NCBI RefSeq assembly: GCF_018362975.1
Contig: NZ_CP074371.1
Coordinates: forward strand, 1,984,001-2,048,000
Direction: 5' to 3'
From: Nocardia tengchongensis
GTDB lineage: Bacteria; Actinomycetota; Actinomycetes; Mycobacteriales; Mycobacteriaceae
DNA length: 64,000 bases
Below, in pieces: positions 17,916-27,497 of the stretch. Position numbers and translations under genes: made by a program. How positions within the stretch are numbered: the first letter of the stretch is position 1; each line of letters opens with the position of its first letter. A model generated the notes under the pieces. The model ran no database searches. It had not been told where the DNA came from and saw nothing but the letters and a program-made list of their open reading frames with translations.

Positions 17916-18505
17916 TGTTCGAAAGATTCGCCAAACCCGCCCGCACCGCGGTCGTCCTGGCCCAGGAGGAAGCGCGCGACCTGTGCTCCTCGAGCATCGA
18001 GGTCGAGCACATGCTGCTCGGACTGCTCGCCTGCCCGGACGGCGGCCTGCGGGAAATCCTTGCGGCGCACGGCCTCACCGCCGACGACGTGCGAGAGGCG
18101 CTGGCCCGCAAGCGGACCGGGGAACCGCTGGGCGCCGAGGACGCGGAGGCCCTGCGTTCCATCGGCATCGATCTCGACGCCGTCCGGGAGAGCCTCGAGG
18201 CGACCTTCGGCGAGAACGCCCTCGACGAGGCGGCCGTTCCGCCCGAGGGATCGCGCTGGCGCAAGTACTGGGGGGCGGAAGGCGGCCCGCGCGGCCACAT
18301 TCCCTTCACCTCGGATTCGAAGAAGATCGTCGAGCTCTCCCTGCGGGAGGCGTTGGCCCGCAAGGACGACCGCATCGAGGCCGGGCACATGGTGCTGGCC
18401 GTGCTGCGCGCGCCCAACCCGGTCACCCGGCGGCTGCTCGGCGACGACGACGCGGTCCGCACCCTGCGCGACGCGGTGACGGGGTACCTGGATCGCGCGG
18501 CCTGA
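17915..18505 (+). CDS. Clp N-terminal (Clp_N) repeat protein without an ATPase domain
   Basis: The 196-residue protein contains two Clp_N half-repeats like those that receive substrates in ClpC/ClpA: FAKPARTAVVLAQEEARDLC with SIEVEHMLLGLLACPDGGLR, and DSKKIVELSLREALARKDDR with IEAGHMVLAVLRAPNPVTRR. No Walker motifs follow, so it cannot unfold proteins on its own. It may bind adaptors or damaged proteins, or act on the small HTH protein encoded with it (inference). The HTH/Clp_N pairing is, as I recall, recurrent in actinobacteria. Confidence 0.85.
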   Translation: MFERFAKPARTAVVLAQEEARDLCSSSIEVEHMLLGLLACPDGGLREILAAHGLTADDVREALARKRTGEPLGAEDAEALRSIGIDLDAVRESLEATFGENALDEAAVPPEGSRWRKYWGAEGGPRGHIPFTSDSKKIVELSLREALARKDDRIEAGHMVLAVLRAPNPVTRRLLGDDDAVRTLRDAVTGYLDRAA

Positions 18506-18573
18506 TCGGGTGCCACGGTCGGGCAGGTCCGTGATATCCGGCCCCGGCGGCGATCTCGCCCTACGATCGGGGC

Positions 18574-18954
18574 ATGACGCTACTGATACGTCTGCTGATC
18601 AACGGGGTGGCCATCTGGCTGGCCGCCGCCTGGGTGAACGGCATCGAGATCAAGACCCCCGAGGACACCACCCAGAGCAAGATCCTGGTGATCGCTGCCA
18701 TCACAGTGGTGTTCGCGATCGTGAACACGCTCGTGAAACCGATCGTGAAGGTGCTCTCGTTCCCCTTCATCGTGGTGTCGCTGGGCCTGTTCCTGCTGGT
18801 GATCAACGCGCTCATGCTGTGGCTGACCGCGAAGATCACCGGCACCACCGAATACGGCCTGCGGGTGGACGGCTTCTGGGCGGCGGTGCTCGGCGGTCTG
18901 ATCATCTCGCTGGTGAACTGGGTGCTCGGCGTCCTGGTCCCCGACGAGGACTGA
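18574..18954 (+). CDS. Phage-holin-4-type (YvlD-like) membrane protein
   Basis: The 126-residue product has four membrane helices (LIRLLINGVAIWLAAAWVNG; ILVIAAITVVFAIVNTLVKP; LSFPFIVVSLGLFLLVINAL; FWAAVLGGLIISLVNWVLGV). The motif NTLVKPIVKVLSFPFIVVSLG is typical of the family named phage holin family 4 / YvlD. Despite the name these are chromosomal proteins of unknown role, sometimes linked with envelope stress. It is convergent with menA. Confidence 0.85.
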   Translation: MTLLIRLLINGVAIWLAAAWVNGIEIKTPEDTTQSKILVIAAITVVFAIVNTLVKPIVKVLSFPFIVVSLGLFLLVINALMLWLTAKITGTTEYGLRVDGFWAAVLGGLIISLVNWVLGVLVPDED

Positions 18955-18977
18955 ACCCGGCCGGCCGGCCGCGCGGG

Positions 18978-19847
18978 CTAACCGATGGCCAGCGCGGCGG
19001 CCACCACGATCGACCAGACCAGCATCGCCTGACCGGTACCGGCAAGGGCGGGAATCAGACCCGGCCCGTTCTTGCCGGTCCGGACCGGCTCGTTGGCCTT
19101 CACCGCGAGCGGCAGCGCCACCAGCGCGGCCAGCGTCCACGGACTGCGCCAGGCCAGCAGGGCCAGGGCCAGGAACGGGATCAGGATCAGCACCTGGTGC
19201 AGGGTGCGGGTGCGGGCGTCGCCCAGCCGCACGGCCAGGGTGAGCTTGCCCGATTCGGTGTCGGTGGGAATGTCGCGCAGATTGTTGGTGACCAGCACCG
19301 CGCTGGAGAACGCGCCGACCGACACCGCACACACCAGCCCGGCCCAGTCGACCCGTCCGGCCTGCACGAACTCGGTGCCCAGCACCGCCACCAGGCCGAA
19401 GAACACGAAGACCGCGATCTCACCGAAACCGCTGTAGCCGTACGGGTTCCGGCCGCCGGTGTAGAACCAGGCCCCGGCCAGGCAGGCCGCGCCGACCAGG
19501 ATCAACCACCAGGCGGTGGTGAACACCAGCACCAGCCCGACCGCCGCGCCGACCGTCAGGCAGGCGATGGCGGCATTGCGCACCGCGGCCGGGGACGCGA
19601 GTTTGGAGCCGACCAGTCGCAGCGGGCCGACCCGCTCGTCGTCGGTGCCGCGGATGCCGTCGGAGTAGTCGTTGGCGTAGTTGACGCCGATGATCAGCGC
19701 CACCGAAAGCAGCAGGCACAGCACCGCTTTCCACCACACGAACCCGTCGATCGAGGCCGCGGCGCCGGTGCCCGCGAGCACCGGGGCGATGGCGTTCGGA
19801 AGGGTGCGCGGCCGCGCGCCCTCGATCCACTGTGCTGCTGTAGCCAT
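18978..19847 (-). CDS. menA: 1,4-dihydroxy-2-naphthoate polyprenyltransferase
   Basis: MenA joins the polyprenyl chain to dihydroxynaphthoate and gives demethylmenaquinone at the membrane. The 289-residue polytopic protein carries the aspartate-rich motif of UbiA-type prenyltransferases in [20 protein letters not shown] and a second acidic motif in [20 protein letters not shown]. It begins with [20 protein letters not shown], typical of MenA. Other men genes lie further along the window. Confidence 0.95.
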   Translation of the reverse strand: MATAAQWIEGARPRTLPNAIAPVLAGTGAAASIDGFVWWKAVLCLLLSVALIIGVNYANDYSDGIRGTDDERVGPLRLVGSKLASPAAVRNAAIACLTVGAAVGLVLVFTTAWWLILVGAACLAGAWFYTGGRNPYGYSGFGEIAVFVFFGLVAVLGTEFVQAGRVDWAGLVCAVSVGAFSSAVLVTNNLRDIPTDTESGKLTLAVRLGDARTRTLHQVLILIPFLALALLAWRSPWTLAALVALPLAVKANEPVRTGKNGPGLIPALAGTGQAMLVWSIVVAAALAIG

Positions 19848-19898
19848 GCTCCGCAGCCTAATGCGACAGTCGTCCGCCGCGCCCCCGCGCGGGCCCGG

Positions 19899-20354
19899 TC
19901 AGGCTTCGGCGGCGGCCTTGAGCTGGGCCAGGCCCTTCTCGAAGTCCTTACCCACCAGGCGATCCATCGGTATCAGCTTGCCGAACAGGGCCATGAAGCC
20001 GTTCTGCTCGCCGGTCATGCGCCAGGTCACCGCGGTGGTGTCGCCCTGCGGCCGGAATTCGAAGGTGACCCGGTTGGTCGCCTTGAACGGCTTCTCGAAG
20101 TGCAGCGCGATGCCGATGCTGTCGGCGGTGGCGGAGGTGATCTCCATGTCGCCGCGCCCGGCCTTGCGGTTGCCGTTCCAGGCGTAGCGGGCGCCGATGC
20201 CACGATCGGCGCCGCTGTAGACGCGTTCCATGGCGGGGTCGGCGTCCTCCCACGGCGACCACTTGCGCCACTGGTGGAAGTCGTCGACCAGCTCTTGGAC
20301 CCGGGCGGGAGCGGCCTTGATGACCGTTTCCCGGTGAATGTCGAATTCGGCCAT
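19899..20354 (-). CDS. SRPBCC-family (polyketide cyclase-like) protein
   Basis: A 151-residue single-domain protein with the START/Bet v1 fold pattern: HRETVIKAAPARVQELVDDF, the WRKWSPWEDADPAMERVYSG segment, and the long C-terminal helix (GKDFEKGLAQLKAAAEA). Such proteins bind hydrophobic ligands in a deep cavity. Nothing shows the ligand. It follows the men gene menA on the same strand but 51 bases upstream of its start, so cotranscription is possible. Confidence 0.85.
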   Translation of the reverse strand: MAEFDIHRETVIKAAPARVQELVDDFHQWRKWSPWEDADPAMERVYSGADRGIGARYAWNGNRKAGRGDMEITSATADSIGIALHFEKPFKATNRVTFEFRPQGDTTAVTWRMTGEQNGFMALFGKLIPMDRLVGKDFEKGLAQLKAAAEA

Positions 20355-20525
20355 GCGCTGAGCCTAAGCGCTGCCCGGGCGCTGATGGCCGACCCGCGCA
20401 AATCCGGTTGAACAGAGTCCGGTCCTCCGGGTAAGCCGATACCCGCGCACCGGCGCGGGTGACATCGCGCACCGGGCTCGGCGGAACCGGCGGCCAGGTG
20501 GCCGCTCGCCTACGATTGGCAAGGA

Positions 20526-23500
20526 ATGAATTCGGAAAAAGGCAGTTCGAGCAGCGCGGGAAGCCCGCATGTGGCGACGATGGGCGACTCGACCCTGATA
20601 GCCCTGCTGGGCGAGATCGCATTGCGCCGCGACGGCGCGCTCGCCGCCGTACCCGGAGCTCGGGCCCGGCTCCTGGTGGCGGCCCTGGCCGTGCACCCCG
20701 GCCGCAGCCGCAGCGCGCAGGCCCTGATCGACGACGTGTGGGGTGAGGATCCGCCCCGTGCGCCGATGAACGCCCTGCACACCCAGGTCTCGCGACTGCG
20801 TTCCGCGCTGCCCGAGGGCGTGCTCGAGATCGGCCCCGCCGGCTACCGGCTGATGCTGACCCCCGAACAGGTCGACCTGAGTCTGGCCCACCAGCTGGAA
20901 AGGCAAGCCCGCCAAGCCCATACCGCCGGCCACCACGCCGCCTGCCTGGACCTGCTGGCCGCCGCCCGCGCCCTGTGGCGCGGCGAACCCGCCGCGGACC
21001 TGCCGCCCGGACCCGTCGCCGAGGAACTCGCGACCCTCGCCGCCGGCCGCCGCCGCGCCCTCGACGTCCTGGAACTGGCTGCCCGCGAAGCCGCCGGCGA
21101 CCTGCCCGCCGCCATCGACCTGGCCCAGCAGGCCGTGGCCGCCGACCCGTTCGACGAACCCGCGCACGGGACCCTGATGCGGCTGCTCGCCGCCGCGGGC
21201 CGCACCAACGAGGCCCTCGACGTGTTCGCCACCCTGCGCACCCGGCTGGTGGATCAGCTCGGCGCGGATCCGGGTCCGGCGCTGGTGGCCTTGAACACCG
21301 CCATCCTGCGCGGCGAACCGCTCCCCGGGGCTCCGGCGGGGCGTGACGCCACCGGGCCTTCGAAAGCTCTTGCGCGGCTGGATACTCCCGCCGCAGCGGG
21401 CGGGGGTGGGTCGGCGAACGGCATGACCGGCCACGGATACCCGTCCGGAACGATCTCCGGTTCCGGCCCGCTCGACGGCGGCCACGCTGTCGATACTGTC
21501 GCGAACTCGCCGGGAGCCGTTCGCGCACAGCGGGATCCGTCGGCATTCGACCTCGCCCAGGAGCCCGTGACCGCCGGGCAGGTGCACTCTCTGCGCCGGG
21601 TACTGAGCGCGCAGCATGCCGCAGAGGCGCGGGACCAGTTGGGGGAGAAGGCCATCGGCTTGCGCGTAGCCCCGAATCCCTTGCTGGGTCGCGAATCCGA
21701 CCTGGAGCAGCTCGAGCAGCTGGTCCGGATCTCCCGGGTGACCACCGTGCTCGGCCCCGGCGGCACAGGCAAGACCCGCGTCGCCAACGAACTCGGTACG
21801 CGCCTGGCGCACGACACAGCGGTGGCGCTGGTCGAATTGGCCTCGCTGCGTGCCGATCCGGAGGGCGCGGCCGACACCCGCGCCGAGATCGAGGTCGCCA
21901 TCGCCGCCACGCTCGGCGTCACCGATGTCGGCCGCGAGACGAATGTGCTGCGCCAGCAGCGCGGCCGCGATATCGGGCAGCGGCTGCGGGAGGCGCTGGC
22001 GGTGCGGCCCACCCTGCTCATCCTCGACAACTGCGAGCATCTGATCGAGCCGGTGGCCGAGGTGGTCGCGGATCTGGTCGGCGCCAGCGATCAGCTGACG
22101 GTGCTGACCACCAGTCGCGCGCCGTTGGAGATCACCGCCGAGGCCGTCTATCCCTTGCCGCCGTTGACCATCGACCCGGCGGGTTCGCCCGCGACCGAAC
22201 TGTTCGAGGCCCGTGCCCGCTCGGTGCGGCCGTCGGTGCGGCTGGATCCGGAGGTGGTGGCCCGCCTCTGCCGCACCCTGGACGGTCTGCCGCTGGCGAT
22301 CGAACTGGCGGCGGCGCGGGTGCGCACTATGAGCGTGGAGGAGATCGACGCTCGCCTCGATCACCGTTTCGCCTTGCTGCGCAGCGGGGATCGCAGTTCG
22401 CCGCAGCGGCATCGCACCCTGTACGCGGTGATCGAGTGGAGCTGGAACCTGCTCGACGGGCCGCAGCGCGTCGCGCTGCGCCGATTGTGCCGATTTCCGG
22501 CCGGTTTCACCCTGGCGGCGGCCGAAATCGTCCTCGCCGGGCCCGACAGCGGAACTGCTGCGGCGGACATCGATGATGCCGCGACGGCCGTCGATGGTCT
22601 GGTGAGCCAGTCCCTCCTGACCGTGCTGGAAGACGAGCAGGGCGGCACCCGCTACCGGATGCTGGAGACCGTCCGCGAATTCGGCGAGGAGCAGCTCACC
22701 GTCCACGGCGAGGCCGACCTGGTGATGGACCGGATGTCGGAGTGGGCGCGGCAGTTCGCGCGACAGATCGTGGCGGGATCCCAGTTGCCCGAACAGGTTT
22801 CCACGGTGCTGGCCCTGAGCGCGGAGCAGGACAACCTGGTCGCCGTGCTGCGCCGGGCCGTCGACCGCCGTGACCCGGCGCTCGTGCACACCGTCTTCCC
22901 GATCCTGGCCGGGCTGTGGGCACTGCGCGGCGCGCATATGGAATTGGTGAGCTGGTCGGGGCGCATCATGTCGGTGCCGCCGCGCGGCCGCCCGGCGGTC
23001 ACGGCGGAGACCGATCTGCAGCTCTACGGCCACCTGATGCTGGGCCTGCACATGATGTTCGGCGGCCGCCTGGTGCGCGACGCGATCCGGATCAGGCACT
23101 GGATTCGGCGGACACTGCATTCCGGCGCGCCGATGAGTCCGCTGCTCCGCTTTCTCGGCGAGCTGGTGACCGTGCCGCGCAACACGATCGGTCTGGGCCG
23201 GATGCTCGCGTATGGAGCCCGGTCCGCCGACTCGCGGATTCAGGTCATGGCCTTGCTGTTGCGCGCGAACATGCTCGAGAACGACGGCCGGGTGTACCCC
23301 TCGATCCGGGACGCCGACAACGCGCTGCGCATCAACGGCGATCACAGCCGGTGGGAAACCGTCATGATCTGCCAGCACCTGGGCAGCATGCATGGGCAGT
23401 CGGGCCGCTACGACGTGGCGGCCCGCTACTATCGCCGCGCCGTCGAGCTCATGGAGGAGTTTCGCGCCTGGGACGAGAGCGTGGAGATCCGCGGCTATCT

Positions 23501-24155
23501 GGCGGTGGCGCTGGCGGGTGTGGGCGAACCCGCGGCGGCGCGGCGTGAACTGGAGCCGGTGCTGGGTGGGCACGGCGGCATCCCCGCAGCCGATGCCCCG
23601 GTGACCCAGCCCAACCACCGGCTGGCCGCGGGGGCGGCCGCGCTCGCGGAAGTCGAACTGGCCGAGGGCGATACCGAGACCGCGCTGCGCCGATTCCGGC
23701 AGGTGCCGGCGCTTTTGAACTGGCCGGGCAGCGCGTCCGTGCCCGGACCGGGTGACCTGATCCTGGTCTCCGTGACCATTGACGCGCATGTCCTGCACGG
23801 CCGCGCCGACCAGGTCCGGCGGCTCGTCTCCGAACTGACCGAGGTCGCGGTGCGCAAGCTCAGCCAGTTCTTCGATCTGCCGCAGATCGGTGCGGTCGGT
23901 TGCGCGGTCGGCACCTACCTGCTTGCCACCGGGCAGAACATCGACCGGGGTCTGGAACTGGTGGCGTTGACTCCCAAGGCCTTCGGCCGCCAGGACTATC
24001 CGTCCATGCGATGGCAGCGTCATTACGACCTGCACCGCCCTGTCGTCGGTGACGAGCGCGCGGACGCGGCACTGAAATCGGTTGCGGGACTGGGCCGTCG
24101 AGCTGCAGCCCAGCGCATCTTGGACCACCTGCGTGCACTCGAGGGCACGTCCTGA
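20526..24155 (+). CDS. SARP/AfsR-type transcriptional regulator with BTAD, NTPase and TPR-like regions
   Basis: The 1,209-residue protein starts with a winged-helix DNA-binding domain (about 25-110; QALIDDVWGEDPPRAPMNAL, HTQVSRLRSALPEGVLEIGP). A bacterial transcriptional activation domain follows (BTAD, ~115-260; VAADPFDEPAHGTLMRLLAA). After a Gly/Ser-rich linker comes an NB-ARC-like NTPase with Walker A GPGGTGKTR (Lys416) and Walker B TLLILDNCEH (Asp501), then GLPLAIELAAARVRTMS. The last ~450 residues are helical and TPR-like. This is the AfsR/SARP plan of activators of secondary metabolism. It is convergent with an ABC exporter, but no biosynthetic cluster is visible. ATG at 20526; an ATG at 20580 is possible. 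Confidence 0.92.
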   Translation: MNSEKGSSSSAGSPHVATMGDSTLIALLGEIALRRDGALAAVPGARARLLVAALAVHPGRSRSAQALIDDVWGEDPPRAPMNALHTQVSRLRSALPEGVLEIGPAGYRLMLTPEQVDLSLAHQLERQARQAHTAGHHAACLDLLAAARALWRGEPAADLPPGPVAEELATLAAGRRRALDVLELAAREAAGDLPAAIDLAQQAVAADPFDEPAHGTLMRLLAAAGRTNEALDVFATLRTRLVDQLGADPGPALVALNTAILRGEPLPGAPAGRDATGPSKALARLDTPAAAGGGGSANGMTGHGYPSGTISGSGPLDGGHAVDTVANSPGAVRAQRDPSAFDLAQEPVTAGQVHSLRRVLSAQHAAEARDQLGEKAIGLRVAPNPLLGRESDLEQLEQLVRISRVTTVLGPGGTGKTRVANELGTRLAHDTAVALVELASLRADPEGAADTRAEIEVAIAATLGVTDVGRETNVLRQQRGRDIGQRLREALAVRPTLLILDNCEHLIEPVAEVVADLVGASDQLTVLTTSRAPLEITAEAVYPLPPLTIDPAGSPATELFEARARSVRPSVRLDPEVVARLCRTLDGLPLAIELAAARVRTMSVEEIDARLDHRFALLRSGDRSSPQRHRTLYAVIEWSWNLLDGPQRVALRRLCRFPAGFTLAAAEIVLAGPDSGTAAADIDDAATAVDGLVSQSLLTVLEDEQGGTRYRMLETVREFGEEQLTVHGEADLVMDRMSEWARQFARQIVAGSQLPEQVSTVLALSAEQDNLVAVLRRAVDRRDPALVHTVFPILAGLWALRGAHMELVSWSGRIMSVPPRGRPAVTAETDLQLYGHLMLGLHMMFGGRLVRDAIRIRHWIRRTLHSGAPMSPLLRFLGELVTVPRNTIGLGRMLAYGARSADSRIQVMALLLRANMLENDGRVYPSIRDADNALRINGDHSRWETVMICQHLGSMHGQSGRYDVAARYYRRAVELMEEFRAWDESVEIRGYLAVALAGVGEPAAARRELEPVLGGHGGIPAADAPVTQPNHRLAAGAAALAEVELAEGDTETALRRFRQVPALLNWPGSASVPGPGDLILVSVTIDAHVLHGRADQVRRLVSELTEVAVRKLSQFFDLPQIGAVGCAVGTYLLATGQNIDRGLELVALTPKAFGRQDYPSMRWQRHYDLHRPVVGDERADAALKSVAGLGRRAAAQRILDHLRALEGTS

Positions 24156-24164
24156 TCGTCGGCG

Positions 24165-24218
24165 ACGACGAAGAACGCCCGCCCACCGAGGTTTCGGTGG
24201 GCGGGCGTTCTTCGTCGT
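24165..24218. terminator. Perfect 25-bp hairpin between convergent genes
   Basis: Arms at 24165-24189 and 24194-24218 pair without a mismatch around a 4-nt loop (GGTT). The hairpin fills the gap between the regulator's stop (24155) and the ABC permease stop (24227), so it can end transcription from both sides. No T-tract is present on either strand. Confidence 0.8.
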
Positions 24219-24226
24219 GCGGAAGC

Positions 24227-25066
24227 TCAGGCGCGGCGCATGTACGCGCGCACCGCGAGCGGCGCGAAGATCGCGATCACCACGATCGAGCCGATGATCG
24301 ACCAGGTCAGGTTGGAGCTGTAGACGTTGCCGTTCATCAGTTCACGGGCGGCCTCGACCATGTAGTAGATAGGGTTTGCCTTGTTGATGCCCTGCAGCCA
24401 GCCCGGCATGGTCGACGCCGGGGCGAACGCGCCGGACATGAACGTCAGCGGGAACATGATCATCATCGACATGCCTTGCACCGCAGGGGCGCTCTTGCCG
24501 GTGATGCCGATCAGCGCCCAGATCCAGCTGATGGCGAAGGAGCAGAACACCACCAGCAGCCCGGCGACTACCACGGCGACGAAACCGCCGTGCGGCCGGT
24601 AGCCCAGGATCAGGCCCATGCCTAGGGTCAGCGTGGTGGCCAGTCCGTAGCGCACCATGTCGGCGATCAGCGCACCGGCCAGCGCCGAGATGCGGGCGAT
24701 GGGCAGGGATTTGAAGCGGTCGAACACGCCCTTGTCCATGTCCTCACGCAGCTGGGTGCCGGTGACGACGGAGGTCAGCACCACAGTCTGGACCAGGATG
24801 CCGGGGATCAGGATGGGCAGGTAGTCGTGGACGTTGCCGCCGATCGCGCCGCCGAAGATGTAGGCGAACAGCGCGGTGAACAAGATCGGCTGCACGGTGA
24901 CGTCGAACAGCTGCTCGGGATTGTGCTTGATCTTGACGATGCCGCGGTAGGCCATGGTGAGCGAATTCGCCACGGTCTGCTTGAACGGGATGTGGTTGGA
25001 GACTTCGGGAATGGGGGCGGCGGTGGCCGCGTGCCGCCCAGCGGGGGCGGTGAGAGTCGTGGTCAT
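24227..25066 (-). CDS. ABC-2 type exporter permease (DrrB-like)
   Basis: The 279-residue membrane protein has about six helices. It shows the ABC-2/DrrB pattern: a first helix (LFDVTVQPILFTALFAYIFG), VLTSVVTGTQLREDMDKGVF, DRFKSLPIARISALAGALIA, and the late motif PLTFMSGAFAPASTMPGWLQ before NPIYYMVEAARELMNG. It pairs with the ATPase gene upstream, whose stop overlaps this ATG by four bases. Such exporters remove drugs or lipids; the substrate cannot be told. Confidence 0.92.
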   Translation of the reverse strand: MTTTLTAPAGRHAATAAPIPEVSNHIPFKQTVANSLTMAYRGIVKIKHNPEQLFDVTVQPILFTALFAYIFGGAIGGNVHDYLPILIPGILVQTVVLTSVVTGTQLREDMDKGVFDRFKSLPIARISALAGALIADMVRYGLATTLTLGMGLILGYRPHGGFVAVVVAGLLVVFCSFAISWIWALIGITGKSAPAVQGMSMMIMFPLTFMSGAFAPASTMPGWLQGINKANPIYYMVEAARELMNGNVYSSNLTWSIIGSIVVIAIFAPLAVRAYMRRA

Positions 25067-26076
25067 GCCGCGCTCCGTTCGGTGTCGGTGGTGTCGTCGT
25101 CCTCGGCGCCGTGCCCGGTGAGTGCGAAGAACACTTCGTCCAGGCTGGGCTTGGCGACATTGATCTCGTCGACCCGGATGTCGCTTTCGCGCAACCGGAT
25201 CAGGATGTCGGTGGTGATGGCGGGGTCGGGCAGGGGCGCGGTGATGCGGCCCGCCTCGGGGGTGATGGTGGCGTCGACGACCCGGCCGGCGGCGCGGGAC
25301 AGATACTCGCCCACCAGGATCCGGGCCTCGTCGATGCGGTCGCGGTCGGCCAGGCTCAGCTGCAGCGTGGACAGTCCGACCGAGGACTTGAGCTGGTCGG
25401 AGGTGCCGTCGGCGATGACCTTGCCGCGGTCGATGACCGCGATCCGGTCGGCGAGCTGATCGGCCTCGTCCAGGTACTGCGTGGTGAGCAGCACCGTGGA
25501 GCCGTCGCGCACCAGCCGCCGGATGGTGTCCCACATCTGGGCGCGGGTGCGCGGGTCGAGGCCGGTGGTCGGCTCGTCGAGGAACAGCAGCGGCGGGCGG
25601 GCGATCAGGCTGGCGGCCAGATCCAGGCGCCGCCGCATGCCGCCGGAGAAGTTCTCCAGCGCCTTGTCGGAGGCTTCGGTGAGGCCGAACTCCTCGAGCA
25701 GTTCGGCGGACTTGCGTCGCGACTCGGCCCGGGACAGGCCGAGCAGCCGCGAGAAGATCACCAGATTCTCGGTGGCCGTGAGCTTTTCGTCGACGGACGC
25801 GTACTGGCCGGTCACGCCGATCAGCGAGCGGACCGCGGTCGGTTCGGCCACCACGTCGCGGCCGAAGATGCGGGCGCTGCCGCCGTCGGGGCGGAGCAGG
25901 GTGGCGAGCATGCGGATGGTGGTGGTCTTGCCGGCTCCGTTCGGACCCAGCACGCCGTAGACGGCCCCCCGCGGCACCGCGAGACTCACGCCGTCCACGG
26001 CCCGCTGCTCCCCGAAGACCTTGACCAGGCCGTCCGCCTCGATGGCGAGCGTCTCAGCAGGTGTGTAAGAAGTCAT
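25063..26076 (-). CDS. ABC exporter ATP-binding protein (DrrA-like)
   Basis: A 337-residue ATPase with Walker [19 protein letters not shown], signature [17 protein letters not shown], Walker [21 protein letters not shown] and the switch-histidine region [16 protein letters not shown]. The ~100-residue C-terminal part ([40 protein letters not shown]) is the extension of the daunorubicin-resistance (DrrA) family. The ATG at 26076 ([19 protein letters not shown]) is preferred over open frame upstream. It is coupled to the permease gene. Confidence 0.93.
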   Translation of the reverse strand: MTSYTPAETLAIEADGLVKVFGEQRAVDGVSLAVPRGAVYGVLGPNGAGKTTTIRMLATLLRPDGGSARIFGRDVVAEPTAVRSLIGVTGQYASVDEKLTATENLVIFSRLLGLSRAESRRKSAELLEEFGLTEASDKALENFSGGMRRRLDLAASLIARPPLLFLDEPTTGLDPRTRAQMWDTIRRLVRDGSTVLLTTQYLDEADQLADRIAVIDRGKVIADGTSDQLKSSVGLSTLQLSLADRDRIDEARILVGEYLSRAAGRVVDATITPEAGRITAPLPDPAITTDILIRLRESDIRVDEINVAKPSLDEVFFALTGHGAEDDDTTDTERSAA

Positions 26077-26249
26077 GGCACTACCTTGGCGGCCGCCCCT
26101 TGCACCCCCCTTGCACCGCGATTGCACGCCCCACGCAAGAAGGAACAACTCTCGTAACTCTCAGGGGCTTCGCCCCCGAACCCCCAGGTACGCCGGGGTC
26201 TCCGCCCCCGACCCCCCCGCAAGAATCACGGCCGGGCGGCAGCGACCGA

Positions 26250-27416
26250 TCAGTTCGGGGACGCGGCCAGCAGGAGTGCTCTGAGCTTGGCGCGGTCGGG
26301 CTTGCCGGGGCCGCGCAAGGGCAGCTCGTCGAGGACGGCGAGTTCGCGCGGGGCGGCGATGGCGTCGAGTTCGGCGACCACGTGGTCGCGCAGTTCGTCG
26401 AGGGTCGGGGCGGTCGCGCCGGGCGCGGGGACGATGGCGGTGACCACTCGCTGGCCGAGGCGGTCGTCGGGCAGGCCGAGGACCACGCATTCGGCGACGG
26501 CGGGGTGGGTGATCAGGACGGCCTCGACGACCTGGGGGATGACCAGCAGGCCGCCGGTCATGATGGCCTCGTCGAGGCGGCCGGTGATGGTGAGCACGCC
26601 GTTCTCGTCGAGGTGGCCCGCGTCCTCGGTCCGGAACCAGCCGGGCTCGGCGAAGGCGGGGTGGTCGGGGATGTTGCGGTAGCCCCTGGCGATGGTCTCG
26701 CCGCCGAGCATGACCCGGCCGTCCTCGATGCGTACCTTGGTGCCCGTCAGCGGTACTCCCTCGTACACGCACCCGCCGCAGGTCTCGCTCATGCCGTAGG
26801 TGCGGAACACCTTGATGCCCGCGGCGCGGGCCCGGTCCAGCACCGGCTTCGGGGTGGCGGCGCCGCCGACGAGCACGCCGTCGAGTCCGGCCAGGGCCGC
26901 GGTGGCGGCCGGCTCGTCGAGGGCCTTGATCAGCTGGGTGGGGACCAGCGAGGTGTAGCGGCGCGGGCCGCGCATGCTCGCGATGGCGCCGACCAGGGCT
27001 TCGGGCAGGAAGCCGCCGGACACGTCCAGGAAGGTCGGTTCGGTGCCGGCCAGAATGCTGCGCAGCAGCACCTGGATACCGGCGATGTGATGGGTCGGCA
27101 GCGCCAGCAGCCACTGGCCGGGCCCGCCCAGCCGTTCGTGGGTGGCGTCGCCACTGGCCCGCAGATTGGCCGCGGTGAGCATGGCGCCCTTGGGATTTCC
27201 GGTGGTGCCGGAGGTGGTGACCACCAGGGCCACCTCGTCGTCGATGTCCTCGCCGGGCCGCAGGCTGCCGCTCAGGCGCTGGGTCTCGCGGCGGTCGGCG
27301 GTGGGGACGGGGAGCCAGGCGGGGCCGTTGCCCTCCAAGGCTTCCCGCAGATGCGGCAATACATCGCCCACCGCTGCGCCGGTGGGCATGGGGAGGATTC
27401 GGAGGGTATTGCTCAC
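26250..27416 (-). CDS. menE: o-succinylbenzoate-CoA ligase
   Basis: MenE activates o-succinylbenzoate with ATP and CoA for MenB. The 388-residue protein is short for an AMP-forming ligase, as usual for actinobacterial MenE. Seen: the P-loop-like motif LVVTTSGTTGNPKGAMLTAA, YGMSETCGGCVYEG (motif A5), GWFRTEDAGHLDENG and the C-terminal lysine motif LPLRGPGKPDRAKLRALL. Its place before a DUF3349 gene and pitA matches M. tuberculosis Rv0542c. Confidence 0.95.
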   Translation of the reverse strand: MSNTLRILPMPTGAAVGDVLPHLREALEGNGPAWLPVPTADRRETQRLSGSLRPGEDIDDEVALVVTTSGTTGNPKGAMLTAANLRASGDATHERLGGPGQWLLALPTHHIAGIQVLLRSILAGTEPTFLDVSGGFLPEALVGAIASMRGPRRYTSLVPTQLIKALDEPAATAALAGLDGVLVGGAATPKPVLDRARAAGIKVFRTYGMSETCGGCVYEGVPLTGTKVRIEDGRVMLGGETIARGYRNIPDHPAFAEPGWFRTEDAGHLDENGVLTITGRLDEAIMTGGLLVIPQVVEAVLITHPAVAECVVLGLPDDRLGQRVVTAIVPAPGATAPTLDELRDHVVAELDAIAAPRELAVLDELPLRGPGKPDRAKLRALLLAASPN

Positions 27417-27497
27417 GTTCGCGATCGTGTCATTCCGTGGAGTGGCGGCGCGCGGTGGGGTCAGCGGCCGCGTATCGATGCTGCGGGGCTCGTGCGG

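Noticed and set aside
18574..18954. Phage-holin family protein as evidence of a prophage
   Set aside because: The family is chromosomal in most bacteria and no phage gene, integrase or att site lies nearby.
20364..24128. A 1,254-codon open frame on the minus strand opposite the SARP-type regulator
   Set aside because: It is the mirror of a high-GC coding strand: rich in Arg, Gly, His and Gln with no domain, whereas the plus strand has clear BTAD and Walker motifs.
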